A DNA stretch of 64,000 bases from Candidatus Eisenbacteria bacterium (GCA_026388185.1 JAPLKG010000008.1:186001-250000), one strand, 5' to 3'; shown: positions 26,512-35,022, counted from the stretch's first letter. The notes: generated by a model not told the origin, from the sequence alone. Made by a program: numbers and translations.

Positions 26512-27735
26512 TCACGCATTAGGAACTGACGCTTCCTCTATGAAGGCCCTGTGCAACTCTCTCACTGCCTGCTCGAGCCTTTCCTCCGGAACCAGGCATG
26601 ACAAGGTGATGGCAGTGCTGATCGAGGCGTAGGGAATTATTCCGAGGGACGCCAGGGTCACGAACGTCTCCGAGCATGTGTTGGCCGCCCAGAGGAGATT
26701 CGACCCGACTATCGATACAAGCCCGACGCCGGTGACAAGCTCCATTTTTCCACCCATCTTGTCCAGGACGGATCCGCATGCCTCCACGAGCGCTTTTTTG
26801 TCGGACTCGTGAACGACAAAGAGAAGCGCGGCCCCGCCGGATGGAACCAGCGATTCGTTGAAGAGTCTCACTTCCACACCGGTTCCTTCAAGCCTCTTGA
26901 AGAGCGAGGACGTGGTTTCGTTTACCTTCGCGATTCCGCTGAGTCTTGCCAGTATCATCCCTCCCGTATGAGCTATCCCCGTGACGCGTTTTGTGTCCGT
27001 GATCGACTTCCCGGTCACCATTGTCCCCCTTTCTGACGAGAAACTGGAGCGCACATGAAGCGGCACGTCGTACTTGTAGGCGAGCTCGACGGCCGTGTGA
27101 TGCACTACACCGGCGCCAGATGCGGAGAGTTCCAGCATCTCTTCGAAGGAGACGCAGTCGAGCTTTTTCGCTCCAGGCACGATCCTCGGGTCCGCGCTGA
27201 AGACACCTGCGACGTCTGTGTAAATCTCGCACTCCTTCGCCCCGAAGGCGGAAGCCAGCGCGACGGCCGTAGTGTCTGACCCACCCCTTCCCAGTGTCGT
27301 GACCTCTCTGGTCGGGCTCACACCCTGGAAACCCGCCACAATCACGATTCGGTCCTTGCTCAGTTCCTCGCTTATCCTGAAAGCTTTTACGTCGACTATC
27401 CTCGCGCGGGTGTGTTTGGAGTCGGTCATGATCCCGCTTTGTGAACCCGTGAAGGAAATGGCCTCACATCCCCTGTCGTTGATTGCCATCGAAAGCAAAG
27501 CCATAGAGATTCTCTCGCCGGCGGTGAGAAGCATGTCAAGCTCTCTCGAAGAAGGGATTCGCGACACCTTCATTGCCAGGCCGAGAAGCTCGTTTGTGGT
27601 GTCACCCATCGCCGACACCACGACGATGAGATCGTTGCCCAATCGTTTTGTCCCTACTACTCTGTCGGCGATCGACATCACCTGCTCGACGGTCGCCAGG
27701 GAAGAGCCCCCGTATTTCTGCACTACAAGGTTCAT
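26512..27735 (-). CDS. lysC: Aspartate kinase
   Basis: A 407-residue enzyme phosphorylating aspartate, the first step to lysine, threonine and methionine. [14 protein letters not shown] carries the KYGGSS motif (residues 7-12), [16 protein letters not shown] and FTGSQSGI follow, and [16 protein letters not shown] and [15 protein letters not shown] are substrate and ATP segments. Two ACT domains occupy the last 140 residues and would bind an amino acid inhibitor. It is read against its neighbours and stands alone. No clear ribosome site precedes the ATG. Confidence 0.93.
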   Translation of the reverse strand: MNLVVQKYGGSSLATVEQVMSIADRVVGTKRLGNDLIVVVSAMGDTTNELLGLAMKVSRIPSSRELDMLLTAGERISMALLSMAINDRGCEAISFTGSQSGIMTDSKHTRARIVDVKAFRISEELSKDRIVIVAGFQGVSPTREVTTLGRGGSDTTAVALASAFGAKECEIYTDVAGVFSADPRIVPGAKKLDCVSFEEMLELSASGAGVVHHTAVELAYKYDVPLHVRSSFSSERGTMVTGKSITDTKRVTGIAHTGGMILARLSGIAKVNETTSSLFKRLEGTGVEVRLFNESLVPSGGAALLFVVHESDKKALVEACGSVLDKMGGKMELVTGVGLVSIVGSNLLWAANTCSETFVTLASLGIIPYASISTAITLSCLVPEERLEQAVRELHRAFIEEASVPNA

Positions 27736-27918
27736 GGGAGTGACTCAGAACCCAGCAGCATCGCTGCCGGGGCTTTGTGTGAGAGAAAAGTGCGTCCGAT
27801 TGACCAAGAACGGCAGCACAACGATTCTCGTCCTTGTCTCTCTGACCAGCTTCAACGTGATGTGCTCCAAATGATAGCAGAACGCGATTACGGGTCTAGT
27901 CAATTGTTCCGGTACTTC

Positions 27919-27947
27919 TTGACAAGGGCTCCATCAGAAGGTATATT
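27919..27947 (+). promoter_or_regulatory. Predicted strong sigma70 promoter for tRNA-Gly/tRNA-Cys
   Basis: TTGACA (27919-27924) and TATATT (27942-27947) have an ideal 17-base spacer, about 30 bases before the tRNA-Gly gene. Confidence 0.75.
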
Positions 27948-27976
27948 CTAGCCGTAAACAAGGGAGAATCATGTGA

Positions 27977-28053
27977 GCGGAAGTAGCTCAGCCCGGTAGA
28001 GCTCCACCTTGCCAAGGTGGCCGTCGCGGGTTCAAATCCCGTCTTCCGCTCCA
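27977..28053 (+). tRNA. tRNA-Gly (GCC)
   Basis: A full cloverleaf: acceptor GCGGAAG pairs with CTTCCGC, anticodon loop TTGCCAA between CCACC and GGTGG, and T-arm GGGTTCAAATCCC. The 3' CCA is encoded (28051-28053). Confidence 0.95.
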
Positions 28054-28110
28054 TTGACGACATGCCTCTCAACGGCCGCCAGCCTCTTGGACCGCTTGCG
28101 GCTGGACCGT

Positions 28111-28186
28111 GGCGGCATAGCCAAGTGGCTAAGGCGACGGTCTGCAAAACCGTTATTCTCCGGTTCGAATCCGGATGCCGCCTCCA
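28111..28186 (+). tRNA. tRNA-Cys (GCA)
   Basis: Acceptor GGCGGCA pairs with TGCCGCC; the loop CTGCAAA between ACGGT and ACCGT gives anticodon GCA; T-arm CCGGTTCGAATCCGG; CCA encoded. It sits 57 bases after tRNA-Gly, probably in the same transcript, and is followed by a T-rich run (CTCTTTTTTCC). Confidence 0.93.
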
Positions 28187-28259
28187 AAACCTCTTTTTTC
28201 CTCCTAGGCTCTCCTACAGTCCCAGCCGTGGAGAGAACACCGAGCACTCAGAGCAGAAG

Positions 28260-28302
28260 AAAAAAACAGCCGGCGCGCCCGCTCGACGGGAAGCGCCGGC
28301 TT
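28260..28302 (-). terminator. Rho-independent terminator for the minus-strand HTH/peptide unit
   Basis: On the minus strand AGCCGGCGC (28301-28293) pairs with GCGCCGGCT (28276-28268), followed by seven T. It lies 15 bases after the stop of the lysine-rich peptide gene. Confidence 0.85.
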
Positions 28303-28316
28303 ATGCGCGAAGTTTC

Positions 28317-28373
28317 TCAGCACTTCTTTGCTTTCTTCGCGACTTTCTTTGTCTTTGCTTTCTTCTTGGCCAT
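28317..28373 (-). CDS. 18-residue lysine-rich basic peptide
   Basis: This short frame encodes MAKKKAKTKKVAKKAKKC, with 11 lysines. It is preceded on the minus strand by AAAGGAGGG, an excellent ribosome site, and followed by a strong terminator, so it looks like a genuine translated gene. It lies 55 bases downstream of the HTH gene in the same direction and probably shares its transcript. The composition resembles the tails of histone H1-like or nucleoid-binding bacterial proteins. It could bind DNA or RNA. It may also be a fragment of a once longer protein. Confidence 0.6.
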   Translation of the reverse strand: MAKKKAKTKKVAKKAKKC

Positions 28374-28428
28374 GAGTTTTCCCTCCTTTCACGGTCAGGG
28401 GTGTTGCGCGGGCGATTCACCCACCGTC

Positions 28429-28665
28429 CTAGCCTGTGCCCGGCGGGTGAAGGTTGGAGTTGGTTTCGGGGCCGGTACGCCGGGTAGTTGACTTTTCCTT
28501 GACGTATCGCTCCAGCTCGGTCCTCATTATTCTCCAGTTGGTTCCTATCTTGAACGCCGAGATCTCCCCCTTCTTGATGAGATTCCTCAGGGTCGGCCTG
28601 GAAATCCGCAGGAGCTCGCATGCCTCCTTGGACGTTAGGATGCCCTCTTTCTCAAGTCTTGCCAC
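28429..28665 (-). CDS. Excisionase-like helix-turn-helix protein (HTH_17 type)
   Basis: A 78-residue protein with a winged-helix/MerR-like excisionase domain: ILTSKEACELLRISRPTLRNLIKKGEI followed by FKIGTNWRIMRTELERYVKE. These small proteins bind DNA as regulators or as recombination directionality factors. It starts at GTG with AAAGGAG seven bases upstream. A promoter lies at 28724-28696. The C-terminal 18 residues are polar and proline-containing. It sits next to a tRNA pair but no integrase is nearby, so a regulatory role is as likely as excision. Confidence 0.85.
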   Translation of the reverse strand: MARLEKEGILTSKEACELLRISRPTLRNLIKKGEISAFKIGTNWRIMRTELERYVKEKSTTRRTGPETNSNLHPPGTG

Positions 28666-29034
28666 ACAATACTCCTTTCTTTCGAAGAGAGCGTCATTGT
28701 CCTAAGTATTACAGTATTTGTCAAGAACAATGTTATTATTACTGTCCATGCCGAACCTGGCTTGATTTGTTCTGAGGCGCCGTGTTCTTGCCGACGGCGA
28801 CCTGTTCGTTCCAGATTCGGAAGGCCACGGTGTTCTTAAGACTGGACCGTCTGCTTTGGGTTGACAGACGCACCGGCCGATGCTAATTTCCTGGGAGGCC
28901 GGGGGCAGTTCGAGTTCCCTCCGTGTCAACGTAATCCGTTGGCTGACCCGCCGTGCCCCGCTGTCCTCGCGGGGTCGCACGAGAGGGGAGATCAGTCGGG
29001 GCCCCAAAGACGAAGAGGTGACAGGTTGGAGCGA
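28666..29034. other. Intergenic region between divergent genes
   Basis: Besides the minus-strand promoter, it holds a GC-rich hairpin CCCCGC/GCGGGG (28956-28974) without a T run. The frame of the following gene is open upstream to 28861, but no convincing start with a ribosome site precedes 29026. Confidence 0.4.
28696..28724 (-). promoter_or_regulatory. Predicted promoter for the HTH gene, with flanking inverted repeat
   Basis: On the minus strand TTGACA (28724-28719) and GACAAT (28701-28696) are 17 bases apart. On the plus strand TACAGTA just beside the -35 and TACTGT about 24 bases on form an inverted pair that could be an operator, perhaps for the HTH protein itself. Confidence 0.55.
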
Positions 29035-29787
29035 ATGAAGAATCTTGAGAAGCTTGTTCCGGAAGTTCGAAAGCTTGTTGAGCCCTACGTCCGCGGTCTC
29101 CTGGATGTTGCGGGAGAGGACATCATTTCGGTCTTGGTCTTCGGAAGCGCGACGGGACCTGACTACGTGCCAGGTCGCTCAAACATCAACGTGGCGGTTC
29201 TGGTTCGAGAGATCGACCCGGCTTTTCTCAAGAAATGCCTCACGCACGCCGCGGGTGGTTTCAAGAAGCGGATAGTAGCCCCGCTGTTGCTTACGCATAA
29301 GTACATAGGCAGCTCACTTGACGTTTTCCCCGTAGAGTTTCTTGACATTCGAGAAACGTGTCTTGTCCTTGTCGGGAGCGATCCTTTTACAGACGTTGAT
29401 TTGAGCAATTCGAGCCTTCGCCTCGAATGTGAGCAACAACTCAAAGGCACTCTTCTCAGAATAAGACAAGCCTATCTGGAGCTCGGCCTTGCTCACAGGG
29501 GAATCGAGAGAGTCATGAGCGAATCGCTCAATTCCCTGATACCGGTCTTCAGGGCCATGTTGGTGCTCAAGGGCGAGCAACCTCCGCGCCGCAAGCAGGA
29601 GATCATTGGTTCCGTGTGCCGGGTTTTCGGGATTGCCTCCGACGTCTTCGTGCAGGTTCTCAGATTCAAGCTCGAGATGAAACTTGTGCCCCCTGAGACA
29701 GAAGAGAAGATTCTCCGCGACTACATCAAGAACGTTGAGGTGCTGGCGCAGCTTGTGGACGCTCTCGCAACCCAGGAGAAACGTTGA
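29035..29787 (+). CDS. Nucleotidyltransferase-fold protein with degenerate active site
   Basis: A 250-residue protein with a pol-beta-type nucleotidyltransferase N-terminus: IISVLVFGSATGPDYVPG followed by RSNINVAVLV. In active enzymes the GS is followed by a DxD metal pair; here the equivalent residues read NIN, so catalysis is doubtful. The second half is helical (LLRIRQAYLELGLAHRG, FKLEMKLVPPETEEKIL), like proteins that pair such domains with a helical substrate-binding region. The start is ATG 29035; TTG 29026 is possible. It is coupled to the TPM gene by TTGA. Confidence 0.65.
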   Translation: MKNLEKLVPEVRKLVEPYVRGLLDVAGEDIISVLVFGSATGPDYVPGRSNINVAVLVREIDPAFLKKCLTHAAGGFKKRIVAPLLLTHKYIGSSLDVFPVEFLDIRETCLVLVGSDPFTDVDLSNSSLRLECEQQLKGTLLRIRQAYLELGLAHRGIERVMSESLNSLIPVFRAMLVLKGEQPPRRKQEIIGSVCRVFGIASDVFVQVLRFKLEMKLVPPETEEKILRDYIKNVEVLAQLVDALATQEKR

Positions 29788-30743
29788 AGACCGGCAGAAC
29801 GCTCGAGACTGACGGAGCCTTGAGAATTGATGGGCCACCCCCGTCCCGATTTTCTCACCCTTTCGGTTTCTCGTCTCTTGAGACAGGAACCAGGGGACTG
29901 CGGCTTGTCACGGTCTTCCTTCTGATCCTTGGTTTCCTGGGTCCGGTATGCTTTCTGCCTGCAGGTTCCCCGTCGAGCTTGACGGGTTCGATGGGAGGCT
30001 TGGTGTCTGCCCTCGATTCCCGTCCAGGAGTGGCTCTGGCGCAAGAGTATCCCGAACCTGTCGGGTTTGTGAACGATTTCGCCGGCGTCGTAAACGAGGA
30101 GATTCGAGCAAGAATCGAGGCGATCGCCGCGGAAGTGAAGCAGAAGACGGGGGCGGAAATCGTTGTGGTGACCGTCAAGACGACGGGCGGAATCGACATT
30201 CACGACTACGCGGTGGAGCTATTCACCAAATGGAAGATTGGTAAGAAGGGCCGCGACGACGGGCTTCTCATCGTCGCAGCCACAGACGATAGGAAGCTGT
30301 GGATCAAGACAGGATATGGGCTCGAGGAGACGATACCTGACGCGGTGGCATCCCAGGTGTACCGCAACGTGCTCGTTCCCTTGTTCAGGGAGGGAGAGTA
30401 CGGTAGGGGGCTGCTGTCGGCTGTCCAGGTCCTTGCCGCACGGATCGCCAATCAGGCGGGAGTGACGTTGACGTCGCTGGACGGGCTTCCGGCTGTGCCG
30501 GAAGGGAACTCCTCCGGCAAGGACGCTCGGTCCTTCGTGCCTATGGCCTTCGTCCTGGGAATCATGATTCTATTGATCATCGCACGAACGCGTGGAGGCC
30601 CCGGCTCGCGTAGGCATGGTGGATTTCCCTTCTGGACAATAGGGGGGTTCTACGGTGGGACGAAGGGGGGCGGTTTCGGAGGCGGCTTTGGCGGTTTCGG
30701 TGGGGGGAGTTGCGGTGGAGGAGGGGCCGGAGGTGGTTGGTGA
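29784..30743 (+). CDS. TPM-domain membrane protein (YgcG-like)
   Basis: A 319-residue protein. A hydrophobic segment (about residues 40-60) acts as a signal or anchor. The TPM domain runs from about 90 to 230 (GFVNDFAGVVNEE, GAEIVVVTVKT, DDGLLIVAATDDRKLWIKTG). A second membrane helix (FVLGIMILLIIA) is followed by a glycine-rich tail ending GGGW. The TTG start has AGGAG six bases upstream and overlaps the preceding stop. TPM proteins usually pair with LemA, as here, in envelope quality control of unclear mechanism. Confidence 0.87.
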   Translation: MKTGRTLETDGALRIDGPPPSRFSHPFGFSSLETGTRGLRLVTVFLLILGFLGPVCFLPAGSPSSLTGSMGGLVSALDSRPGVALAQEYPEPVGFVNDFAGVVNEEIRARIEAIAAEVKQKTGAEIVVVTVKTTGGIDIHDYAVELFTKWKIGKKGRDDGLLIVAATDDRKLWIKTGYGLEETIPDAVASQVYRNVLVPLFREGEYGRGLLSAVQVLAARIANQAGVTLTSLDGLPAVPEGNSSGKDARSFVPMAFVLGIMILLIIARTRGGPGSRRHGGFPFWTIGGFYGGTKGGGFGGGFGGFGGGSCGGGGAGGGW

Positions 30744-30840
30744 GGCCGCCGCTTGGAGCGCGCCGGGAGATTCGGAAGTCACTCGACTGTAGGGACGAGT
30801 AGAAGCAGAGCAAGGTTGGGTCAAGGCTCAAGGAGGTAGC

Positions 30841-31410
30841 ATGAAAGCAGGATGGATCGTCGCCGTTCTCGTCATAGCAGTGCTCGCGCTTGTCGTTGTG
30901 TCCTGGTACATAAGCGGCCTAAACAAGGTTGTGAGACTGGACAAAGAAGTCGAAAAGCAGTGGGCAAACGTCAACGCTCAGCTTCAGAGGCGAAATGACC
31001 TGATACCAAATCTCGTAGAGACCGTCAGGGGATACGCGAAACACGAAGAGGGCGTTTTCGAAGAGGTCGCGAGACTCAGGAGCCAATGGGCCGGGGCCGC
31101 GACAAAAGAAGACAAGATGGAGAGCGCCAGGGCCATGGATGCTGCCCTGTCGAGACTGCTACTCGTCGTGGAGAACTATCCGCAACTTCGAGCCACGGAG
31201 AATTTCCAAACGCTCCAGGCTCAACTCGAGGGGACCGAGAACAGGATAGGGGTGGAGCGCATGAGGTACAACGAAGCGGCCCGCGCTTTCAATACTTACA
31301 CGCAGGAAGTATTCGGGAGTTTCTTTGCGAAGCAAAGGGGAAAGACGAAGCCTGCTCCGTACTTCGAACCTACGCCGGGCGCCGAGCAAGCGCCACAGGT
31401 GAAATTCTAG
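30841..31410 (+). CDS. LemA family protein
   Basis: A 189-residue membrane-anchored coiled protein: an N-terminal helix (VAVLVIAVLALVVVSWYI), then YISGLNKVVRLDKEVEKQW, ANVNAQLQRRNDLIPNLVET and ENFQTLQAQLEGTENRI, all LemA hallmarks, with YNEAARAFNTYTQ near the end. AAGGAGGTAGC precedes the ATG. It lies 97 bases after the TPM gene, a very common pairing. Confidence 0.92.
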   Translation: MKAGWIVAVLVIAVLALVVVSWYISGLNKVVRLDKEVEKQWANVNAQLQRRNDLIPNLVETVRGYAKHEEGVFEEVARLRSQWAGAATKEDKMESARAMDAALSRLLLVVENYPQLRATENFQTLQAQLEGTENRIGVERMRYNEAARAFNTYTQEVFGSFFAKQRGKTKPAPYFEPTPGAEQAPQVKF

Positions 31411-31422
31411 TGTGAACCCTGT

Positions 31423-31507
<85 letters not shown>

Positions 31508-31519
31508 AAGAGATCGTTG

Positions 31520-31576
31520 TGTGAGCGTAATCCGGAAAGGATAGTGTGTTACAGCCTCTTATCCGGAAGTGGCTTA
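31520..31576 (+). repeat. Left-side repeat of module 1
   Basis: This 57-base stretch aligns without gaps to 33272-33328 with 42 identical bases; CTCTTATCCGGAAG is identical. It is followed here by a palindrome GTGGCTTAAGCCAC (31569-31582). In each case it lies a short way upstream of the first gene of its module. Confidence 0.55.
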
Positions 31577-31627
31577 AGCCACACCTTTCGATCATGGTTT
31601 GTCTCGTAGGCAGGACGAGGTGAAGCG

Positions 31628-32803
31628 ATGAATTTGGGTGCAATCCAATCCGCGCTTTCTGACGCCAAACTGGACGGTTGGCTATTCTATGACCATCACC
31701 ACCGAGATCCGATTGCGTACCGCGTGCTCAAGCTCGACGCTCCAATGTGCACACGCCGATGGTACTACTTGATTCCTGCCGAAGGTCAGCCAACGAAGCT
31801 CGTTCATCGTATCGAGCGGAGCAATCTTGAAGCTCTACCGGGAACCGAGCATCAATATTCGTCCTGGCGCGAACAGCGCGAGAAGCTGCAGGAGATGCTC
31901 GCTTGCAAGGCAAAGGTTGCGATGCAGTACTCTCAGTTGAACGACATTCCCTACATCGGTCTGGTAGACGCAGGCACGGTTGAACTGGTAAGGAGTTTTG
32001 GGGTTGAAGTTGTATCCTCGGCGGACTTGGTACAACTGTTTGAAGCGCGCTGGTCGACCGAAGCCCTGGCTCTTCATCTCGAAGCGGGGAAAGTAGTCCA
32101 CGCTGCTGTCGACACAGCATTCAGAACGATCCGCGATGCCGTACAAACACGCGAAGCAATCGGCGAGTACGAGGTTCAACAGGAAATCGTCCGATTTTTC
32201 GAAACGCACGGCGTCGAGTCGGATGACCCGCCCGTTGTAGCAGTGAACGAAAACACCGCCAACCCCCACTATTCGCCAACGCTGCAAACCTCCCGTCTGA
32301 TACGGGAGGGCGATTTTGTTCTCTTGGACGTTTGGGCGAAGCGAAGAGCCCGAGAGGCCGTCTATTTCGATATTACCTGGACGGGATATGTCGGCGAGGC
32401 CGTTCCGGATCGGTACGCGAGGATCTTCGAAATCGTTCGAGAGGCCCGTGACGTGGCCATCGAACTTGTCCAACAAGCCTTGCGCGGAGGTCGCCCTCTG
32501 CGCGGCTACCAGGTGGACGAAGCCGTGCGCGATGTCATCACGCGCCACGGATATGGTGAGTATTTCATCCACAGAACGGGACATTCGATCGGCGAGGATG
32601 TCCACGGCAACGGCGCCAATATTGACAACTTCGAGACGCGCGATAACCGCGCGATTATTCCTCGAACATGTTTCTCTATTGAACCTGGAATTTATCTACC
32701 TGAATTCGGCGTGCGAAGTGAAGTGGATGTTTACATCGAGGAAAGCGACGCGCGAGTGACCGGTGACATTCAAAAGGCCATTGTTCCCATCCTCGCCAAG
32801 TAG
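31628..32803 (+). CDS. M24-family metallopeptidase (Xaa-Pro dipeptidase/aminopeptidase-like)
   Basis: A 391-residue pita-bread-fold protein. The five metal ligands are present: two Asp in LLDVWAK and YFDITWTG, His in HRTGHSIGEDVHG, and Glu in SIEPGIYLPE and VRSEVDVY. The N-terminal creatinase-like domain covers about residues 1-150. Members cleave X-Pro bonds, but the specific substrate is unknown. The gene stands alone between tRNA-Leu and repeat 1 and forms the only gene of module 1. Its codon third positions look less GC-biased than those of the housekeeping genes to the left. Confidence 0.88.
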   Translation: MNLGAIQSALSDAKLDGWLFYDHHHRDPIAYRVLKLDAPMCTRRWYYLIPAEGQPTKLVHRIERSNLEALPGTEHQYSSWREQREKLQEMLACKAKVAMQYSQLNDIPYIGLVDAGTVELVRSFGVEVVSSADLVQLFEARWSTEALALHLEAGKVVHAAVDTAFRTIRDAVQTREAIGEYEVQQEIVRFFETHGVESDDPPVVAVNENTANPHYSPTLQTSRLIREGDFVLLDVWAKRRAREAVYFDITWTGYVGEAVPDRYARIFEIVREARDVAIELVQQALRGGRPLRGYQVDEAVRDVITRHGYGEYFIHRTGHSIGEDVHGNGANIDNFETRDNRAIIPRTCFSIEPGIYLPEFGVRSEVDVYIEESDARVTGDIQKAIVPILAK

Positions 32804-32831
32804 GGAATTCGCGCCATATCTAGATCGTGTT

Positions 32832-32945
32832 CTTTTTCCCCACGTGTGCCCCGAGAGCTAATGATGCTGTCAGAATTTTCGACGCGTGAGTCTCAAGGGC
32901 AGTCAGTTCCTCTTGTCGCAGTTCTGTACAAGCCGCGCCCTCGGC
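32832..32945 (+). repeat. Right-end repeat, copy 1
   Basis: The last 97 bases (32849-32945) align ungapped to 43786-43882 with 79 identical, and a further 17-19 bases match with a 2-base indel. Similarity stops at GCCCTCGGC, which equals the tRNA-Leu 3' end. On the minus strand both copies could encode a related stretch including KILTASLALGAHVG, but no complete gene is seen. Confidence 0.75.
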
Positions 32946-32973
32946 GACCACACTACCACATGCCGTTTCGTGA

Positions 32974-33002
32974 TTGACACAGGACTTGTCTTGTGATATG
33001 TT
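32974..33002 (+). promoter_or_regulatory. Predicted sigma70-type promoter at start of module 2
   Basis: TTGACA (32974-32979) and TATGTT (32997-33002) with a 17-base spacer. The next gene begins 350 bases away, so the transcript would have a long structured leader or include a small RNA. Confidence 0.5.
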
Positions 33003-33355
33003 TGCAGCACTCGACGCGACAGGTATATCGCCTCTTGCATGACCAGCAGTTACGCGTCCGCACAGTTCAGGAACTTTTGCGGTATTAGGGACCCCTAGAC
33101 CGTGACGGTCTACGCACACCCGCTGAGCGGGGGAAGGGCAGGGCGAACGGAATCATAGGGTGTGGGTCTAGCGACACGAGTGTGGTCTTATGCCGAAACA
33201 GCGCAACACCACGTGAGATCACGGGAGTTTGGCTAATAGTCCGAACGAAGCGTAGCTGGGAGCCAATTGACAATGAGTGTTATCTGGAAGAGATAGCGTT
33301 CTACATGCTCTTATCCGGAAGCGACGTAAGGCATAGTTCGGGAAAGGAGCAGAAG
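33003..33355 (+). other. Structured non-coding stretch downstream of promoter
   Basis: It contains a perfect 8-base inverted repeat TAGACCGT-G-ACGGTCTA (33096-33112) and a 13-base palindrome CCCGCTGAGCGGG (33119-33131), then the left-side repeat. No credible coding frame with a ribosome site was found before 33356. It may be a leader, a small RNA, or a recombination site. Confidence 0.4.
33272..33328 (+). repeat. Left-side repeat of module 2
   Basis: Pairs with 31520-31576 (42 of 57 bases identical). It ends 27 bases before the gene at 33356. Confidence 0.55.
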
Positions 33356-33658
33356 ATGGGTGAGAACAAAGCACATAAGGCAGTAGTCCACCGCATCATT
33401 CACCAGTATGGTGGAAAGTGCGATCCCGAGAAGGGAGCTGACGTCAAGATCCCCTTTATTGGGACTGTGGAGGCCGAAACTGACAAGATAGTCTCCGTGG
33501 CTCTTACTCAACTCCGAGGCTACCGCGGACCCGTGTATGTCGCAGGAACAAACGCTGTCGAGAAGACATTTGAGGTCAAGACAGGCACGACGATTGGTGT
33601 AACGGATAACAAGGGCAATATCATCAAATCGTCAACACGAAAAAGGCGATGTCCCTGA
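33356..33658 (+). CDS. Uncharacterised 100-residue protein
   Basis: Preceded by GGAAAGGAGCAGAAG, a good ribosome site that selects ATG 33356 over the longer frame from 33182. The product starts MGENKAHKAVVHRIIHQYGG and contains strand-rich segments such as DVKIPFIGTVEAETDKIV and GPVYVAGTNAV, ending in a basic tail (KSSTRKRRCP). It has no signal peptide or membrane helix. I do not recognise a family. It is the first gene of module 2. Confidence 0.6.
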   Translation: MGENKAHKAVVHRIIHQYGGKCDPEKGADVKIPFIGTVEAETDKIVSVALTQLRGYRGPVYVAGTNAVEKTFEVKTGTTIGVTDNKGNIIKSSTRKRRCP

Positions 33659-33757
33659 CCAGGCCCTGGAGCGTATGGGCTACCGCGCCGCTCAACGCCA
33701 TCGTTAGGCCTTCAGCGAAGACACGAACATCCACGTTGCCTGAAAGGAGGTGCGACA

Positions 33758-34510
33758 ATGAGCCGAGTTGTCGCAAGCACGTCCGCAGCGCTGTTGATCC
33801 TGTTTCTTGGCTGCATGGGCCAGGAGCACACTTCATCTGACAAGGCGAAGAGTTTGCCCACGCGTCAGTACGAGTCAGCGGCCACAGGGGCTCGGACGCC
33901 TCAGGAGGTCGACAAAGCGACCACCGCACCTACCACGAGTCCCACGGACCCGCACAGAAGTGGACAGGCGCGGGATAGGATCACCGCAATCAACCCGTCG
34001 AAGATTCATATTGATTCTGAGGGCCGTATTGTGACGAAAGATCTTTCCTATGAAGAAATGGGGAAATTGGCAGAGGCCCTAGCGGAGGCTGATGAATCTG
34101 GTGAGCTTCAATCATCTAGAGAATACGACGTAAGTAAGGACAATAGAGGCAGAACTACTGACATGTCGGAAAGGCCACAGGGCGAAGCGGCTGGCGAGTG
34201 GCGCGTCGAGTTCGAATACACCGATCCACAATTGCGTGCAGTCGGCATCGCGGACGCGGCGCGCGCCATTGATGAGCATGGTAATGTACTGGCTCAGGCT
34301 ACGCTTCTCAGGCTGCTCACGGGCGAGGGTAACCAGTTCAAGGGTGCCGAAGTTGAGGAAAGGCATTTCGATGCTAGAGGGCGCGTTTACTTCAGCTGCA
34401 AGAGCCAATTCAGCTTCCCGCTTGGACGAAAGACCGGCGAGTCGGACGCACGAGGACGCAGGACCAGGGACTATTTCTCCCAGTGGCCACTGCTGGCGGG
34501 GATCCCGTAG
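33758..34510 (+). CDS. Predicted lipoprotein of unknown function
   Basis: A 250-residue protein with a clear signal and lipobox: ASTSAALLILFLGCMG, Cys near residue 19. A Thr/Ser/Pro-rich linker (about 30-75) leads to a soluble C-terminal part with HIDSEGRIVTKDLSYEEMG and a strand-rich end. GAAAGGAGGTGCGACA gives a very strong ribosome site before the ATG. It would sit in the outer or inner membrane facing the periplasm. Confidence 0.65.
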   Translation: MSRVVASTSAALLILFLGCMGQEHTSSDKAKSLPTRQYESAATGARTPQEVDKATTAPTTSPTDPHRSGQARDRITAINPSKIHIDSEGRIVTKDLSYEEMGKLAEALAEADESGELQSSREYDVSKDNRGRTTDMSERPQGEAAGEWRVEFEYTDPQLRAVGIADAARAIDEHGNVLAQATLLRLLTGEGNQFKGAEVEERHFDARGRVYFSCKSQFSFPLGRKTGESDARGRRTRDYFSQWPLLAGIP

Positions 34511-35022
34511 ATCGACGATGCAGCCCACCAGCGAACACGTCCGCCCTGGCTCCGATGACCATCAGTCCGCCTTGCGTGGCCCACGTGCGAGAGACCACGA
34601 TGGTACCTGTAACGGGACTCTACGCGGGCGGCAAGCATCCGCGCGACTCGGCAATCTTGTTGAGATTGCCGAGGGCATTGAATACACACCCGAACTATCC
34701 CAGGACGGAGCGATGGCTGTTGTGCGTTCAGTCTTTCGTGGAACGAGTAGGCTGCTCGGCCCGTCCGGGTCATGGTGAATCTGCAGCGGCAGAGTGGAAC
34801 GTGTGGGCGCAGGCGGTGCCATATGTGGAAGCGGAGATCGCCGTTCTTGCCGAAGGCCGGTGGCTGGACCCGGCTCGCGACGCAGCGCGTGTGCACATCT
34901 GCATCAATCCAGCAAATGAAAACCGATTCTTCGCGGTTCCTTACAGAACGGCTGGCACGCTGACACGCGTTCGTTTGACCATCGTAGACAACGCGACCGT
35001 TTACAAGTTTGCATCGCCTTAG
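34483..35022 (+). pseudogene. Possible gene remnant or uncharacterised protein (179 residues)
   Basis: This frame overlaps the end of the lipoprotein gene in another phase. Its N-terminal 70 residues look like chance translation, but the C-terminal part (from about WNVWAQAVPYVEAEIAVLAE to VRLTIVDNATVYKF) has protein-like composition. No ribosome site marks a start. It may be the 3' end of a broken gene. I do not recognise it. Confidence 0.25.

Noticed and set aside
28009-28491. Long overlapping frames across the tRNA-Gly/tRNA-Cys region
   Set aside because: They run through two clear tRNA genes and a terminator and have no coding character.
33659-33709. attC-like end (GCTCAACGCCATC followed by GTTAGGC) and GCCTAAC at 37249, suggesting an integron cassette array
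   Set aside because: Only isolated half-motifs were found. No matching R''/R' pairs flank the other genes of the region, and no integron integrase is present.
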